DNA of 64,000 bases from GYS-P2D sp964414425 (GCA_964414425.1 CAYPWL010000007.1:1-64000), one strand, 5' to 3'. Counted from the stretch's first letter, positions 8,473-17,943 are shown. The notes: generated by a model from the letters alone, not told the origin. A program made the numbers and translations.

Positions 8473-10245
8473 ATGCAGTTATCACAGTTGGATTGGGGGA
8501 TCGTCGGCGGTTATTTCGCTTTTGTATTGATCGTAGGTTTGTTAGTCTCTCGCAATTCTAAAGCGAGCTTTAGCGATTACTTTTTATCAGGTAGGACGAT
8601 GCCTTGGTGGCTATTAGGGGTTTCTATGGTTGCTACTACATTTTCGGCAGATACACCCAACTTGGTTACTGGATTGGTGAGAGAGAACGGTGTATCCGGG
8701 AACTGGGGATGGTGGGCATTTTTAATCACTGGGATGTTGACCGTATTTGTATATGCACGCCTCTGGCGTCGCTCGATGGTATTGACAGATGTTGAGTTTT
8801 ATGAATTGCGATACAGCGGTGAGCCTGCTGCTTTTCTCCGCGGATTTAGAGCGATATATCTTGGATTAATATTTAATGTTCTCGTCATCGGTACCGTATC
8901 CTTAGCGGCTATAAAATTTGGAGAAATTGTACTGGGCTGGTCAGGCTGGTTAACACTCTTAGTTGCAGGATCTATCACGGTGCTTTACAGTACCCTAGGA
9001 GGGCTGAAGGCTGTTATTATGACAGATTTTGTCCAGTTCATCTTGGCAATGATCGGGTCCATCTGGGCATGTATTTATATAGTTGGACTTGATGAGGTCG
9101 GTGGGCTCACACAGTTACTGAGTCATGATCAAGTGATGCCTAAATTGTCCATGCTCCCTGATTTTAGTAACCCTGATGTGTGGATTCCTGTATTGATAGT
9201 TCCGTTGGCAGTACAGTGGTGGGCATCTTATTACCCTGGTGCGGAACCAGGAGGTGGTGGATATATTGCTCAACGGATGTTTTCTGCCAAGTCTGAGAAG
9301 CATGCAGTTGGTGCAACTCTGTTGTTTAACATAGCTCATTATGCGCTGAGACCATGGCCGTGGATATTGATTGCGTTAGCCTCCTTGGTGGTATTTCCGG
9401 AGTTAACGGATATACAAGGGGTCTTTCCTAATCTATCTGAAGACAAGTTGGGACATGATGTTGCTTATCCAGCTATGTTAACGCTATTGCCAAGTGGACT
9501 GCTCGGTCTTGTCGCAGCGTCTTTGATCGCGGCATTTATGTCGACGATTTCTACTCAGCTTAACCTTGGAGCGAGCTACCTCGTTAATGATGTTTATCAA
9601 CGATTTATAAATTCTACAGCAGAGCAGAAGGAATTGGTGAGAATGGGGCAGTTGTTCACATTGCTTACCGCTGTGCTTGGATTAGGTTTAGGGCTGTTGC
9701 TCACTGATGCTACACAAGCATTCAATCTATTGTTGCTCTTAGGTGCAGGAACTGGATTAATCTATATCCTAAGATGGTTTTGGTGGCGGATCAATGCTTA
9801 CACGGAGATTGTAGCTATGATCGCTTCATTGCTTATAGCAGGATACTTTACATTTTTTGATAATAGTTTATTGGCATGGCAAGAGATCGTGATTGGCGCA
9901 CTATTGACCACTTTAGTTTGGGTCATATCGGTATTCATCACACCGAGTACCACTGATGAGAAGTTGATGTCTTTCTATGCGTTGATCAAACCACAAGGTC
10001 CAGGATGGAAGGCTGTAGCCAGTCGATACGCACAAAATAATCCTGATCAAGAGGTCGTGAAGAATAAGTTGCCAATCGAGATACTCTGCGTTGTAATAGC
10101 TGCTATTACAGTTTATGCAGCACTATTTGCAATGGGTAATGTGATCTATGGTAATTATAATCTTGGATTTGGATTGATTGTAGTTGTTGTGATCGGCACC
10201 ATATCTATATTCAAATTATGGTCTTCGATGAATAAAGAAGATTAA
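8473..10245 (+). CDS. sodium:solute symporter (SSS family)
   Basis: A 590-aa inner-membrane protein with about 13 or more transmembrane segments. It is typical of the SSS family that drives sugar, sialic acid or amino-acid uptake with sodium. The early S-D-Y-F-L-S-G-R-T-M-P-W-W segment (residues about 34-46) and S-T-L-G-G-L-K-A-V-I-M-T-D (about 174-187) are family hallmarks. It lies 22 bases after the NagB/PIG-L gene, so an amino sugar is a reasonable but unproven substrate. The end overlaps the convergent BCCT gene by 4 bases. Confidence 0.85.
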   Translation: MQLSQLDWGIVGGYFAFVLIVGLLVSRNSKASFSDYFLSGRTMPWWLLGVSMVATTFSADTPNLVTGLVRENGVSGNWGWWAFLITGMLTVFVYARLWRRSMVLTDVEFYELRYSGEPAAFLRGFRAIYLGLIFNVLVIGTVSLAAIKFGEIVLGWSGWLTLLVAGSITVLYSTLGGLKAVIMTDFVQFILAMIGSIWACIYIVGLDEVGGLTQLLSHDQVMPKLSMLPDFSNPDVWIPVLIVPLAVQWWASYYPGAEPGGGGYIAQRMFSAKSEKHAVGATLLFNIAHYALRPWPWILIALASLVVFPELTDIQGVFPNLSEDKLGHDVAYPAMLTLLPSGLLGLVAASLIAAFMSTISTQLNLGASYLVNDVYQRFINSTAEQKELVRMGQLFTLLTAVLGLGLGLLLTDATQAFNLLLLLGAGTGLIYILRWFWWRINAYTEIVAMIASLLIAGYFTFFDNSLLAWQEIVIGALLTTLVWVISVFITPSTTDEKLMSFYALIKPQGPGWKAVASRYAQNNPDQEVVKNKLPIEILCVVIAAITVYAALFAMGNVIYGNYNLGFGLIVVVVIGTISIFKLWSSMNKED

Positions 10246-11759
10246 TCCTTGTATTGAGCAAGATCTGGATTGATAAGTATGTGAACAGCGCCTATACAGA
10301 TTACAATTACTAAGAGCAGGGCTGGTAATCCACCAATATTGGACAGCATTTTTATACCGTCAATGCCTGCATAATTGATCATAATAACTGAAGATGATCC
10401 GATTATGGAGCCCCATATGATCTTAAGGACTACAGGATTCTTGGCGGCTTGTTGATCATGCATTTTTGAGTTTTGACAGATACCGCTCATTGCAGTTGTG
10501 TTAGAGTCTGCAGCTGTGACATACGAGAGAAAAGTAATCATCAGAAATATAATACTGATGAATACTCCGAATGGAATCAACTCCATCAGTGAATAAATCA
10601 CTGACTCAGGTTCTCCAGTCGTCATCGACTCGTATAGTCCTAAGTTCGCCTGTGTCAAGCTATGATGTATGGCGTTACCACTAAATACTATCATCCAAAA
10701 TGCACTGAACAATGAGGGTAGCAGCAGATTAAAAATTACAAACTGTCTGACCGTATATCCCCTTGCAATTTTTCCTAAAAAGATGGCAGTAATAGGAGTC
10801 CAGGCGATCCAATTCGCCCAATAAAAAGTAGTCCATGATCGTGACCAAGCAGCATCAATTCGCTGATCTAACATAAGATTACGAGGAATGAAGTTGATAA
10901 CGAAATCAGTTAGTCCATGCCATCCGAGTAATAATGATTCTTTGGGCACACCAAGGATAAATACAAAAAGAGCTAAGAATATGAATAGCTTAATGTTGAA
11001 GTCAGATAGGGTTTTGATACCTTTTTGTAGGCCACTAACAGCGCTCACGGTGAACACAAATACAATCAGTAATCCTACACTCAAGTTGAGTGTAGATGAG
11101 GATTCAAGTGGAGTAAACTTATCCAACCCTCCTGAGATGGTTAGGATTCCACTTCCCAGACTTGCCGCCATGCCGGCGGTAAGCGCGAATAAGCAAAGGA
11201 TATTCATGATTGTGCCGATTGATCCTTCACTTTTCTTTTTAAATACCGGAAAGAGGAGCGCAGAAATAGTTTCACTTCTTTTTTGATTATAATACATCAA
11301 AGCGAATAGTATACCCGCCAAAGTGTATATGCTATACGGTGTGATCGTCCAGTGCAGAAACATAGTGGACATAGCAAACTGTGCTGCCTCTGGGCTATTG
11401 GCAGTATAATCAAAGCCCACTGGACTGTCGTGCAAATGAAATAGGGGCTCTGCCGCCCCCCACAATAAGATGCCTGTAGCTACGGTGGTGCATAATGTGA
11501 TACTAAACCATTTCCATTTACTCAGCAAAGGGACGGCATCCGGTCCTCCAATTTTGATCTTTGATATGGGTGATAGGAACAGCACAAAAACAATGACCAC
11601 ACAACTAAATCCCGCTATTGAAAACAGCCAATCGAAAGATCGAAGAATCCAATCGTTAAGTGAAGTAACTAATTCCTCAAACCCCGACTGATTAACGACT
11701 GAGGTGATCAGTGCTGACGTGATCAGGACTATTGGTGGCCAAAAAATTTTATGGTTTAT
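10242..11759 (-). CDS. BCCT-family transporter with non-standard start
   Basis: A betaine/carnitine/choline-type transporter of about 505 aa. The aromatic-rich segment W-T-T-F-Y-W-A-N-W-I-A-W-T-P matches the BCCT substrate box. A first in-frame GTG at 11600 gives only 452 aa and cuts off transmembrane helix 1. Upstream the frame stays open to a TAG at 11772-11774, and the extra residues (F-W-P-P-I-V-L-I ... D-W-L-F-S-I-A) look like authentic BCCT helices 1 and 2. No ATG, GTG or TTG lies in that extension; the best placed candidate is ATA at 11757-11759, giving I-N-H-K-I-F-W. The helix 3 glycine motif (G-M-G-I-G in BetP) is T-V-A-T-G here, so ion coupling and substrate may differ. Confidence 0.75.
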   Translation of the reverse strand: MNHKIFWPPIVLITSALITSVVNQSGFEELVTSLNDWILRSFDWLFSIAGFSCVVIVFVLFLSPISKIKIGGPDAVPLLSKWKWFSITLCTTVATGILLWGAAEPLFHLHDSPVGFDYTANSPEAAQFAMSTMFLHWTITPYSIYTLAGILFALMYYNQKRSETISALLFPVFKKKSEGSIGTIMNILCLFALTAGMAASLGSGILTISGGLDKFTPLESSSTLNLSVGLLIVFVFTVSAVSGLQKGIKTLSDFNIKLFIFLALFVFILGVPKESLLLGWHGLTDFVINFIPRNLMLDQRIDAAWSRSWTTFYWANWIAWTPITAIFLGKIARGYTVRQFVIFNLLLPSLFSAFWMIVFSGNAIHHSLTQANLGLYESMTTGEPESVIYSLMELIPFGVFISIIFLMITFLSYVTAADSNTTAMSGICQNSKMHDQQAAKNPVVLKIIWGSIIGSSSVIMINYAGIDGIKMLSNIGGLPALLLVIVICIGAVHILINPDLAQYKD

Positions 11760-11860
11760 GTGTTGCAGGCGCTAATTATTAACACGTAAAATAGGCTTTT
11801 AGCGGGTAAGATTAATTGATCGAGGATAATTATGTTGGTGGTAGTGTTTATATTGAAATT

Positions 11861-12853
11861 ATGAACAAACAACTATTACTTGCGAAAAGACCGGTAGGAC
11901 TTCCGGACCAAGATACTTGGAAGCTAAATGAAAGCTCCAAGCCAGAATTGCAGGATGGGCAATTTCTAATAGAGCAGATGTATGTGTCACTTGATCCAGC
12001 AATGAGAGGCTGGATGAATGATGTAAAATCTTATATTCCTCCAGTTCAGATAGGCGAAGTGATGCGTGCCGGCACGGCAGGCAAAATTGTAGAAACTAAG
12101 AATCCTGATTTTAAGGTCGGAGATTTTGTCTCTGGTTGGGGAGGAGTCCAGCAATTTGCTGTAGGAGATAGCAAAGGGTTTTATAAGGTGCGTCCCGATT
12201 TGGCGCCGTTACCTTGTTATATCGGAACCTTAGGTATGCCAGGTATGACCGCATACTTCGGCATATTAAATGTTGGAAAAATCCAGGAAGGGGACCGAGT
12301 ACTTGTTTCTGGTGCAGCGGGTGCAGTGGGCAGCGTTGTAGGCCAGATCGCCAAGATTAAGGGATGTCATGTAGTGGGCATTGCTGGTGGACCTGACAAG
12401 TGTGACTATTTGCTAAATGAGCTTGGATTTGATGGCGCTATAGACTACAAAAACGAAAATGTTTATAAAAGACTGAGAGAAGAATGCCCAAAAGGCATCG
12501 ATGTCTATTTTGATAATGTAGGTGGAGATATATTAGATATTGCACTTACTCAGATCCGTAGAAATGCGCGTATTGTTATCTGTGGGGCTATATCACAATA
12601 CAATAACAAAGAAGCAATCACTGGTCCTAAAAACTATTTATCTCTTCTCGTTAACAGAGCGAGTATGACTGGGATGGTAGTCATGGATTATGCTGCAGAT
12701 TATGACAAAGCCGCCAAGCAAATGGGGCAATGGATGGCAGAAGGGAAGTTGAAAAGTAAAGAAGATATCTATGAGGGAATAGAGAACTTTCATGATGTCT
12801 TTATCAAACTATTCAATGGCCAAAAAATGGGTAAACTGGTCTTGAAACTATAA
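11861..12853 (+). CDS. zinc-independent NADP-dependent oxidoreductase (MDR family)
   Basis: A 330-aa cytosolic reductase of the leukotriene B4 dehydrogenase/prostaglandin reductase-like branch of the medium-chain superfamily. I start it at the ATG at 11861 (M-N-K-Q-L-L-L-A-K). Residues M-Y-V-S-L-D-P-A-M-R-G-W-M are the conserved N-terminal signature of this group. The nucleotide-binding loop S-G-A-A-G-A-V-G-S (about 145-153) is intact. Structural zinc cysteines are absent, as expected. It probably reduces the C=C bond of enals and enones. It stands alone, divergent from the BCCT gene. Confidence 0.87.
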   Translation: MNKQLLLAKRPVGLPDQDTWKLNESSKPELQDGQFLIEQMYVSLDPAMRGWMNDVKSYIPPVQIGEVMRAGTAGKIVETKNPDFKVGDFVSGWGGVQQFAVGDSKGFYKVRPDLAPLPCYIGTLGMPGMTAYFGILNVGKIQEGDRVLVSGAAGAVGSVVGQIAKIKGCHVVGIAGGPDKCDYLLNELGFDGAIDYKNENVYKRLREECPKGIDVYFDNVGGDILDIALTQIRRNARIVICGAISQYNNKEAITGPKNYLSLLVNRASMTGMVVMDYAADYDKAAKQMGQWMAEGKLKSKEDIYEGIENFHDVFIKLFNGQKMGKLVLKL

Positions 12854-13082
12854 GAACTTAATGTCAATAATAGAGCGCTGCTATGTAGATATCATACACA
12901 TTAGTTAAAATTATTATGTGTTATGTGTTCATATAGTGTGTTTTATGTTTAAGATTTAATTCATTTTACTATTTTTGTGGAGTTAACCCTGTTAGGTCCA
13001 AGCCTTGAGTTTGAATTAAGCGCATAAGATTCGTTTGTAATGAACCTGTGAGCTATACTTTTTGAATTTTTAAAGGCTGAAA
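12854..13082. other. intergenic region with conserved GGAGTTAACCCTG motif
   Basis: A 229-base AT-rich gap. It contains repeated TATGTGTT-like words around 12915-12950, a likely -7 element at 12970-12977, and GGAGTTAACCCTG at 12979-12991. The core of that last motif is found twice, inverted, upstream of the PorP/SprF gene (56389-56400 and 56522-56533). Confidence 0.5.
12970..12977 (+). promoter_or_regulatory. putative -7 promoter element of the secreted-protein gene
   Basis: TATTTTTG fits the Bacteroidota TAnnTTTG -7 consensus. It lies about 105 bases upstream of the ATG at 13083, and the GGAGTTAACCCTG motif would sit at about the transcription start. No clear TTTG -33 element is seen at the expected distance. 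Confidence 0.4.
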
Positions 13083-14514
13083 ATGAACGCTACTCTTAAA
13101 AGTCTATTGACTTCTGTATTCCTATTATTCTCATTGTCACATCTATTATCCTTCAATGGTGGGGGAGAAGGCAGTCAAGAAGCAGTTGTGCTCTTTGATC
13201 TTGAAGAGTGTGTTTCAATAATTCCTGGCGAGACGAGTAGAGACTACTCTGAGTTTACGGGAGTTGTTAGTACACAATCATTTGCGGATATAACGATTGT
13301 AGGAGATCACTTGTATCGCAACGACCCTTTCGCCAATCCTCACTCATGTACTCCTGGCGTCTTAGAAGGAACACAAGGGATGTGTGTGTCTGCACGGCGC
13401 ACCTGCGACTATCAGCCCCTAACTAATAAATCTGTCAATTTTGATATCAGAGTCGTGCCATTGGGTGAAGAACCTGTGCATTTGAGAGAGCTTAATTTTT
13501 ATGAATTGGCACCCGAGATGTACACATTTATAAATGGTGAGAGTGGTGTTAATGGTTATCCTACATTATATGGAGTAAGAGTACTAAGAGATGGGCGTGA
13601 GATTTTCAGAAGTACAGAAAACCCTACAAGCCAAGGATGGTCTTTAGAGTCATTTGTATTTGAAGAGTCTGATGATTTTACAATAGCAGAGCCTGCTACA
13701 TTTACGTTTATGCTTTTGGGATACTGCGCAGTTAGCAACCTTCCAGGATTTAAAGTATGGGATCTTGATGAAATCAGTGTCGTATTCGAAGGTCCTGAAC
13801 AGCCTAATGGTGGTGTTGTGACTGGTGGACCATTTGAGTTTTGTCAAGATGATCAACAAGATTTTCTGAGTGGTTTAACGCTGACGGACAATGTTGGTCC
13901 TAATAGTCAATGGTTGATTACTGATCACACTGGAGTGATTGTAGCTCTAACGAATGATCCCACCACTATAGATTTTAATGAATTCGAAATAGGAGAGTGT
14001 TTTGTCAGTCACCTCAGTTTAGCTAATGATGTCACTGGTGTTAGACTTGGAGGCAACATTGCAGACATCCAAGGTTGTTTTGGTATTTCAAATTTTGTGA
14101 GCATACGACGTTCTGCTGTAGAAGCTGGAGAACTATCAGGAGGACCTTTTTCATTTTGTGTAGATGACGATCCCGACTTTGTTGAGGGAGTTATTCTTAC
14201 TGGCCAAAGCGGAGGAACTGGAGTTTGGGTTGTGACGGATGATGAGCGCAATATAATTGCTTTGCCAACTTCACCAGAAGCGTTCGACTTTGACTTGGTA
14301 GGTCCAGGAGTTTGCTCGTTGTGGAATCTCAGTTTCATTGGCTCTGTATCTGGAATACAGGTCGGGGGTAATCTCGATAATATCGTGGGATGTTTCGATT
14401 TGTCGAATCCGGTTATTGTCGAAAGGCTATTGTCGGGTGATGTCTGTGCAGATTCAACCATGGATATGGATACGATGATGATGGATATGGATACGATGAT
14501 GATGGATATGGATA
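13083..14514 (+). CDS. N-terminal part of a large T9SS-secreted repeat protein (broken by assembly gap)
   Basis: The first 477 codons of a large surface protein. The N-terminus is a signal peptide (hydrophobic residues about 6-24). A Cys-containing beta-rich domain follows (about 40-240). Then come two copies of a repeat of about 100 aa, each starting with G-G-P-F-(E/S)-F-C and ending with G-C-F-(G/D)-(I/L)-S-N (about 242-345 and 348-450). The sequence then enters a Met/Asp heptad M-D-M-D-T-M-M (from base 14460) and runs into 100 undetermined bases. I read this and the stretch from 14615 as one gene: the same heptads and the same 100-aa repeats continue beyond the gap. The apparent frame change is an artefact of the arbitrary gap length. 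Confidence 0.85.
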
Positions 14515-14780
14515 NNNNNNNNNNNNNNNNNNNNNNNNNNNNNNNNNNNNNNNNNNNNNNNNNNNNNNNNNNNNNNNNNNNNNNNNNNNNNNNNNNNNNN
14601 NNNNNNNNNNNNNNTGGATACGATGATGATGGATATGGATACGATGATGATGGATATGGATACGATGACGATGGATATGGATACGATGATGATGGATATG
14701 GATACGATGATGATGGATATGGATACGATGACCATGGATATGGACACTATGGCAATGGATACAAGCATGACTGTCATGGT
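14460..14780 (+). repeat. 21-bp tandem repeat encoding Met/Asp heptads
   Basis: The 21-base unit encodes M-D-M-D-T-M-M and is repeated with few changes on both sides of the gap: about 2.6 units on the left and about 7 on the right, with variants such as T-M-T and T-M-A. The last units decay toward 14780. The repeat is almost free of stop codons in other frames too, which creates false reading frames such as G-Y-D-D-D-G-Y and an antisense I-V-S-I-S-I frame. Confidence 0.95.
14515..14614. other. assembly gap of 100 N
   Basis: Exactly 100 undetermined bases lie inside the 21-bp repeat. The left flank stops at base 13 of the unit and the right flank resumes at base 8. If the units are regular, the true length is 15 plus a multiple of 21 (15, 36, 57, 78, 99, 120 and so on). 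Any of these is a multiple of three and restores one reading frame. The value 100 is evidently a placeholder. Confidence 0.95.
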
Positions 14781-16791
14781 CGATGGTGGTCTAATAGCCG
14801 TAGTTAATACAGAGAGTATTAGTTCTCCACTTTGTTCAGGTGATGGGGTAGCAGATGAGATAGACTTTACCTTGGCGGGTAATGTCGGTATGAGTAGTGT
14901 ATGGATTATAACTGATGATCAAAATATAATTACAGACTTACCTGGTGATCCGCCTTTTAACTTTGAGAACTCTGGTAATGGAGTCTCTCGTGTCTGGCAC
15001 TTAAGCTCTAACGGAGGTATTAGTGGTCTTGGCTTTGGCTTACCATTAAGCGGATTGAGTGGAGACCTCGATCTGTCTAATTCAATTACTGTAGAGCACG
15101 ATGGTGTTAACGGAGGAACTATAGATGGATTGGGTTTTGACTTCTGTATTGATGGGGAGATCGATACCATTCCTGAGTTAATGATTACTGATACTGTTGG
15201 TCCAAATATTCAATTGTTCATTAATGATATCAGTGGGTTAATCGTGGCACTACCAGATGACATCAGTGATATAGACTTTGATACTTTGCCTGCGGGTGAT
15301 TATTTCATCAACGTAATATCATTTGCTGATACGAGCACGACCGTACTACTGGGCGAAAACCGTGTGAACTTAGAGGGATGTTTTGATCTGTCTAATACTA
15401 TAGTCGTAGATAGAGCTAATCCAGATGGTGGAGTGTTAACAGGAGATGATATGGCATTTTGTATCGATGGAGAGAGTGATTTTCCTGTGGGTATTTCTGT
15501 ATCAGGGTCGAGCGGGACAAATGATGCTTGGGTGATAACAGACGAACAAGGGAATATTGTAGATCTACCTGCCGATATTGATTCTGTTGATTTTGAGGTA
15601 TTAGGAGTGGGTACCTGCTTTATTTATAATGTAAGTTTTGAGGATGGTCTTAATGGTTTAGAGCTCGCTTCGTCAATATTTAACTTGGATGGTTGCTATG
15701 ATCTAAGTGATTCTATTGTGGTTTTAAAGAATATTGTAATAGGAGGAGAAATCGCTGGTGGGCCATTTGAATTCTGCGTAGACAATGAGCCAGACTTCGT
15801 AGCAGATATAAGTCTATCAAGCAATTTTGGTGATAGTTCTCTATGGATTGTTACAGATGCAGACTCTATCATCATTGCTGTTATCGATGACATAACTACG
15901 TTTGACTTTAATGAGGATCCTTCTCAAAATTTCATTTTCAGCGCAACCTTTAGCGCACCGACAGATTCGATTGCTGTGGGCGGGCGTGTTGAACTATTAG
16001 AAGGTTGTATCGACATCTCTAATGCAATAGCGGTTGACAAGAGAAGCTCGGGAGAAGACTGCAACGATGGAGAAGGAATTGCAGTGTTGAATGAGATCAA
16101 TGAGAGTTTTATAGAAATTAGAAACATAGGGCCTAATCCTATCGATATCTCCAATTATTGGATAGGACAATCGCCAGTATATGAGCGCATAGGAGATCTT
16201 TCGTTTGGTTGTACTGATGACTTTATCCTTGAACCAGGGGTTTTTATTAGTATAGAAATGGACGAGATAGAAATAGACGGTATCGATGGAGAATTGGCTT
16301 TATTTACGATTGATTCATTTGAGTCGTCAAATGCAATCATAGATTATGTGGAGTGGGGGTCTATCAATCACGCAAGAGCTGATGTAGCGATTGAAGCAGG
16401 GATCTGGTCAGACAATACTGTCGCAGAGAGTTTTGTTGGAGATGTCAGCTTAACATATGACGGTTCTGGTGATCTGGGGACAGACTGGTCCGTAAATTCA
16501 CCGTCATTGTGTACTGACAATGTAGAAACATCGATGTCTCCGGACTGGGAGATTCACGGAAATCCAGCTGCCCAGTTCTTAATGGTCCAAGTCAATGATG
16601 TTACTCGACTTGACATCGCAGAGATGGAGATACATAGCATACATGGAGATTTGATAAAGACTTATTCTCAATCGATGACTATGCAAAATAATACTATACG
16701 TATAGACCTGTCTGACTTACCAAGCGGTATGTATCTGTTAGTCATGAGAGGCCAGACAACTAAACAGATTGAAAGATTTATCAAGCGATAA
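14615..16791 (+). CDS. C-terminal part of the T9SS-secreted repeat protein
   Basis: Continues the gene that begins at 13083; 724 residues from base 14617. Met/Asp heptads come first (about 1-50). Four more copies of the ~100-aa repeat follow, most with F-x-F-C-I/V-D near the start and L-E/D-G-C-F/Y-D-L-S at the end. Next is a lamin-tail-like domain (V-L-N-E-I-N-E-S-F-I-E-I-R-N-I-G-P-N-P-I-D-I-S-N-Y, bases about 16087-16360). The last ~80 residues are a T9SS type A sorting domain with D-L-P-S-G-M-Y-L-L and a basic end. The protein is probably exported through the outer membrane and attached to or released from the surface. Ligand and function are unknown. A terminator follows. Confidence 0.85.
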
Positions 16792-16816
16792 ACAAAGCTT
16801 AAGAATTACATTAGAG

Positions 16817-16848
16817 ATAGCGGCATACAGATGTGTGCCGCTATTTTT
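16817..16848 (+). terminator. rho-independent terminator of the secreted-protein gene
   Basis: The arms ATAGCGGCA (16817-16825) and TGCCGCTAT (16836-16844) pair perfectly around a 10-base loop and run into a T-tract. It is 25 bases after the stop at 16791. Confidence 0.85.
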
Positions 16849-16887
16849 ATGTTGAGACCGTTCATTCATTAATATGGTATATCCGTC

Positions 16888-17565
16888 ATGACAATTATCA
16901 ATACAGTCGCAGTTAACCTTGCTCGATCATTACAGTTTTATAGATCATTAGGATTTTGTTCTCACATGACTGATCACGGAGCATACGTATATGATCGATC
17001 TGTTGTCATTTTTGTTAGCGATCTAACCAAGGAGAGACTGGGCTTATCACTCTGTCAGGCTGATTGGTCGTCAGAGTTAGATGCGGTTAGGGCATATGCG
17101 GTGCCATTAGAGATAGAAGGTGGGTCCTTGATCAGTGATTCCTCTGGAATGCACGTCAAATTATTGCAGAACACTATCGAGCTTCCTTCCTCTTCTGATA
17201 ATTCTATTTTAGGTAGTTATTCCGATCTGAGTATTGAGGTTGTTGAGTTTGAGAGAAGCAAACTTATTTGGCAAGCCTTAGGGTATAGCCAGACTGGAGG
17301 AGATGAGAAACAAGGTTGGATTGTTTTATCCAAGGATGGGCAGACAAGTATTAGTTTAATCAAAGCAGGATCCTGCCCTCACATATTTAGGAATCCTGGG
17401 CTGAATTACTTTAATGGTACAAGCAACGGTCAGATAATCCAAAGAGTCCGAGAATCAGGTGTTACGATTGGAGAGGAGCTAACTGTATTTAGCGAGACTG
17501 GTGTAGTAGATAACATAATCCTCCAAGATCCGGCAGGGTTAATGTTCTTCCTCTTTAATGATTAA
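16888..17565 (+). CDS. VOC (glyoxalase/bleomycin-resistance) family protein
   Basis: A 225-aa protein built from two vicinal-oxygen-chelate-like halves. The first has N-L-A-R-S-L-Q-F-Y-R-S-L-G-F (residues about 9-22), the usual first beta-alpha unit. The second has E-V-V-E-F-E-R-S-K-L-I-W-Q-A-L-G-Y (about 117-133). Metal ligands cannot be assigned with confidence, so it may be a binding protein or an enzyme. The gene stands alone between two terminators and converges on rplT. Confidence 0.7.
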   Translation: MTIINTVAVNLARSLQFYRSLGFCSHMTDHGAYVYDRSVVIFVSDLTKERLGLSLCQADWSSELDAVRAYAVPLEIEGGSLISDSSGMHVKLLQNTIELPSSSDNSILGSYSDLSIEVVEFERSKLIWQALGYSQTGGDEKQGWIVLSKDGQTSISLIKAGSCPHIFRNPGLNYFNGTSNGQIIQRVRESGVTIGEELTVFSETGVVDNIILQDPAGLMFFLFND

Positions 17566-17589
17566 CATTTGTAAAATAGTAGACAAAAA

Positions 17590-17614
17590 AAAAGCTGCTT
17601 AAGAAGCAGCTTTT
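17590..17614. terminator. bidirectional terminator between VOC gene and rplT
   Basis: AAAAGCTGCTT and AAGCAGCTTTT form a perfect 11-bp stem around AAG. A-run and T-run flank it on opposite strands. It overlaps the last codons and stop of rplT (stop at 17599-17601) and lies 24 bases past the VOC stop, so it serves both convergent genes. Confidence 0.85.
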
Positions 17615-17943
17615 ACAATTTGTTCGAATGTCTGAGGGTGATTCATCGCCATATCGGCTAATACCTTCCTATTCAATTCGATATTCTTTTCTGATAGACC
17701 GTGCATCAATTGAGAATAAGTGGTGCCATGCATTCTTGCACCGGCATTGATTCTCTGAATCCAAAGACTTCTGAATTCTCTTTTCTTAGCTTTCCTATCT
17801 CTGTATGAGTATTGTAAACCTTTCTCTACAGCGTTTTTCGCTACTGTGTATACTTTGCTTCTTGCGCCAAAGTATCCTTTAGCTTGCTTAAGTATCTTTT
17901 TTCTTCTCGCCCTTGAGGCAACTGCATTTACTGACCGTGGCAT
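17599..17943 (-). CDS. rplT: 50S ribosomal protein L20
   Basis: A 114-aa basic ribosomal protein needed early in large-subunit assembly, where it binds 23S rRNA. The start M-P-R-S-V-N-A-V-A-S-R-A-R-R-K-K-I-L-K and the central Y-R-D-R-K-A-K-K-R-E-F-R-S-L-W-I-Q-R-I-N-A are diagnostic. It is 13 bases downstream of rpmI and shares its promoter. infC, the usual gene upstream, is not in this cluster. Confidence 0.98.
   Translation of the reverse strand: MPRSVNAVASRARRKKILKQAKGYFGARSKVYTVAKNAVEKGLQYSYRDRKAKKREFRSLWIQRINAGARMHGTTYSQLMHGLSEKNIELNRKVLADMAMNHPQTFEQIVKAAS

Noticed and set aside
10242..11600. BCCT gene starting at the GTG at 11600
   Set aside because: This start removes the first transmembrane helix and part of the second, while the upstream frame encodes recognisable BCCT residues.
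14454..14807. Open frames through the 21-bp repeat reading G-Y-D-D-D-G-Y and, antisense, I-V-S-I-S-I
   Set aside because: They arise because the repeat lacks stop codons in several frames. The flanking 100-aa repeats and T9SS domain fix the M-D-M-D-T-M-M frame.
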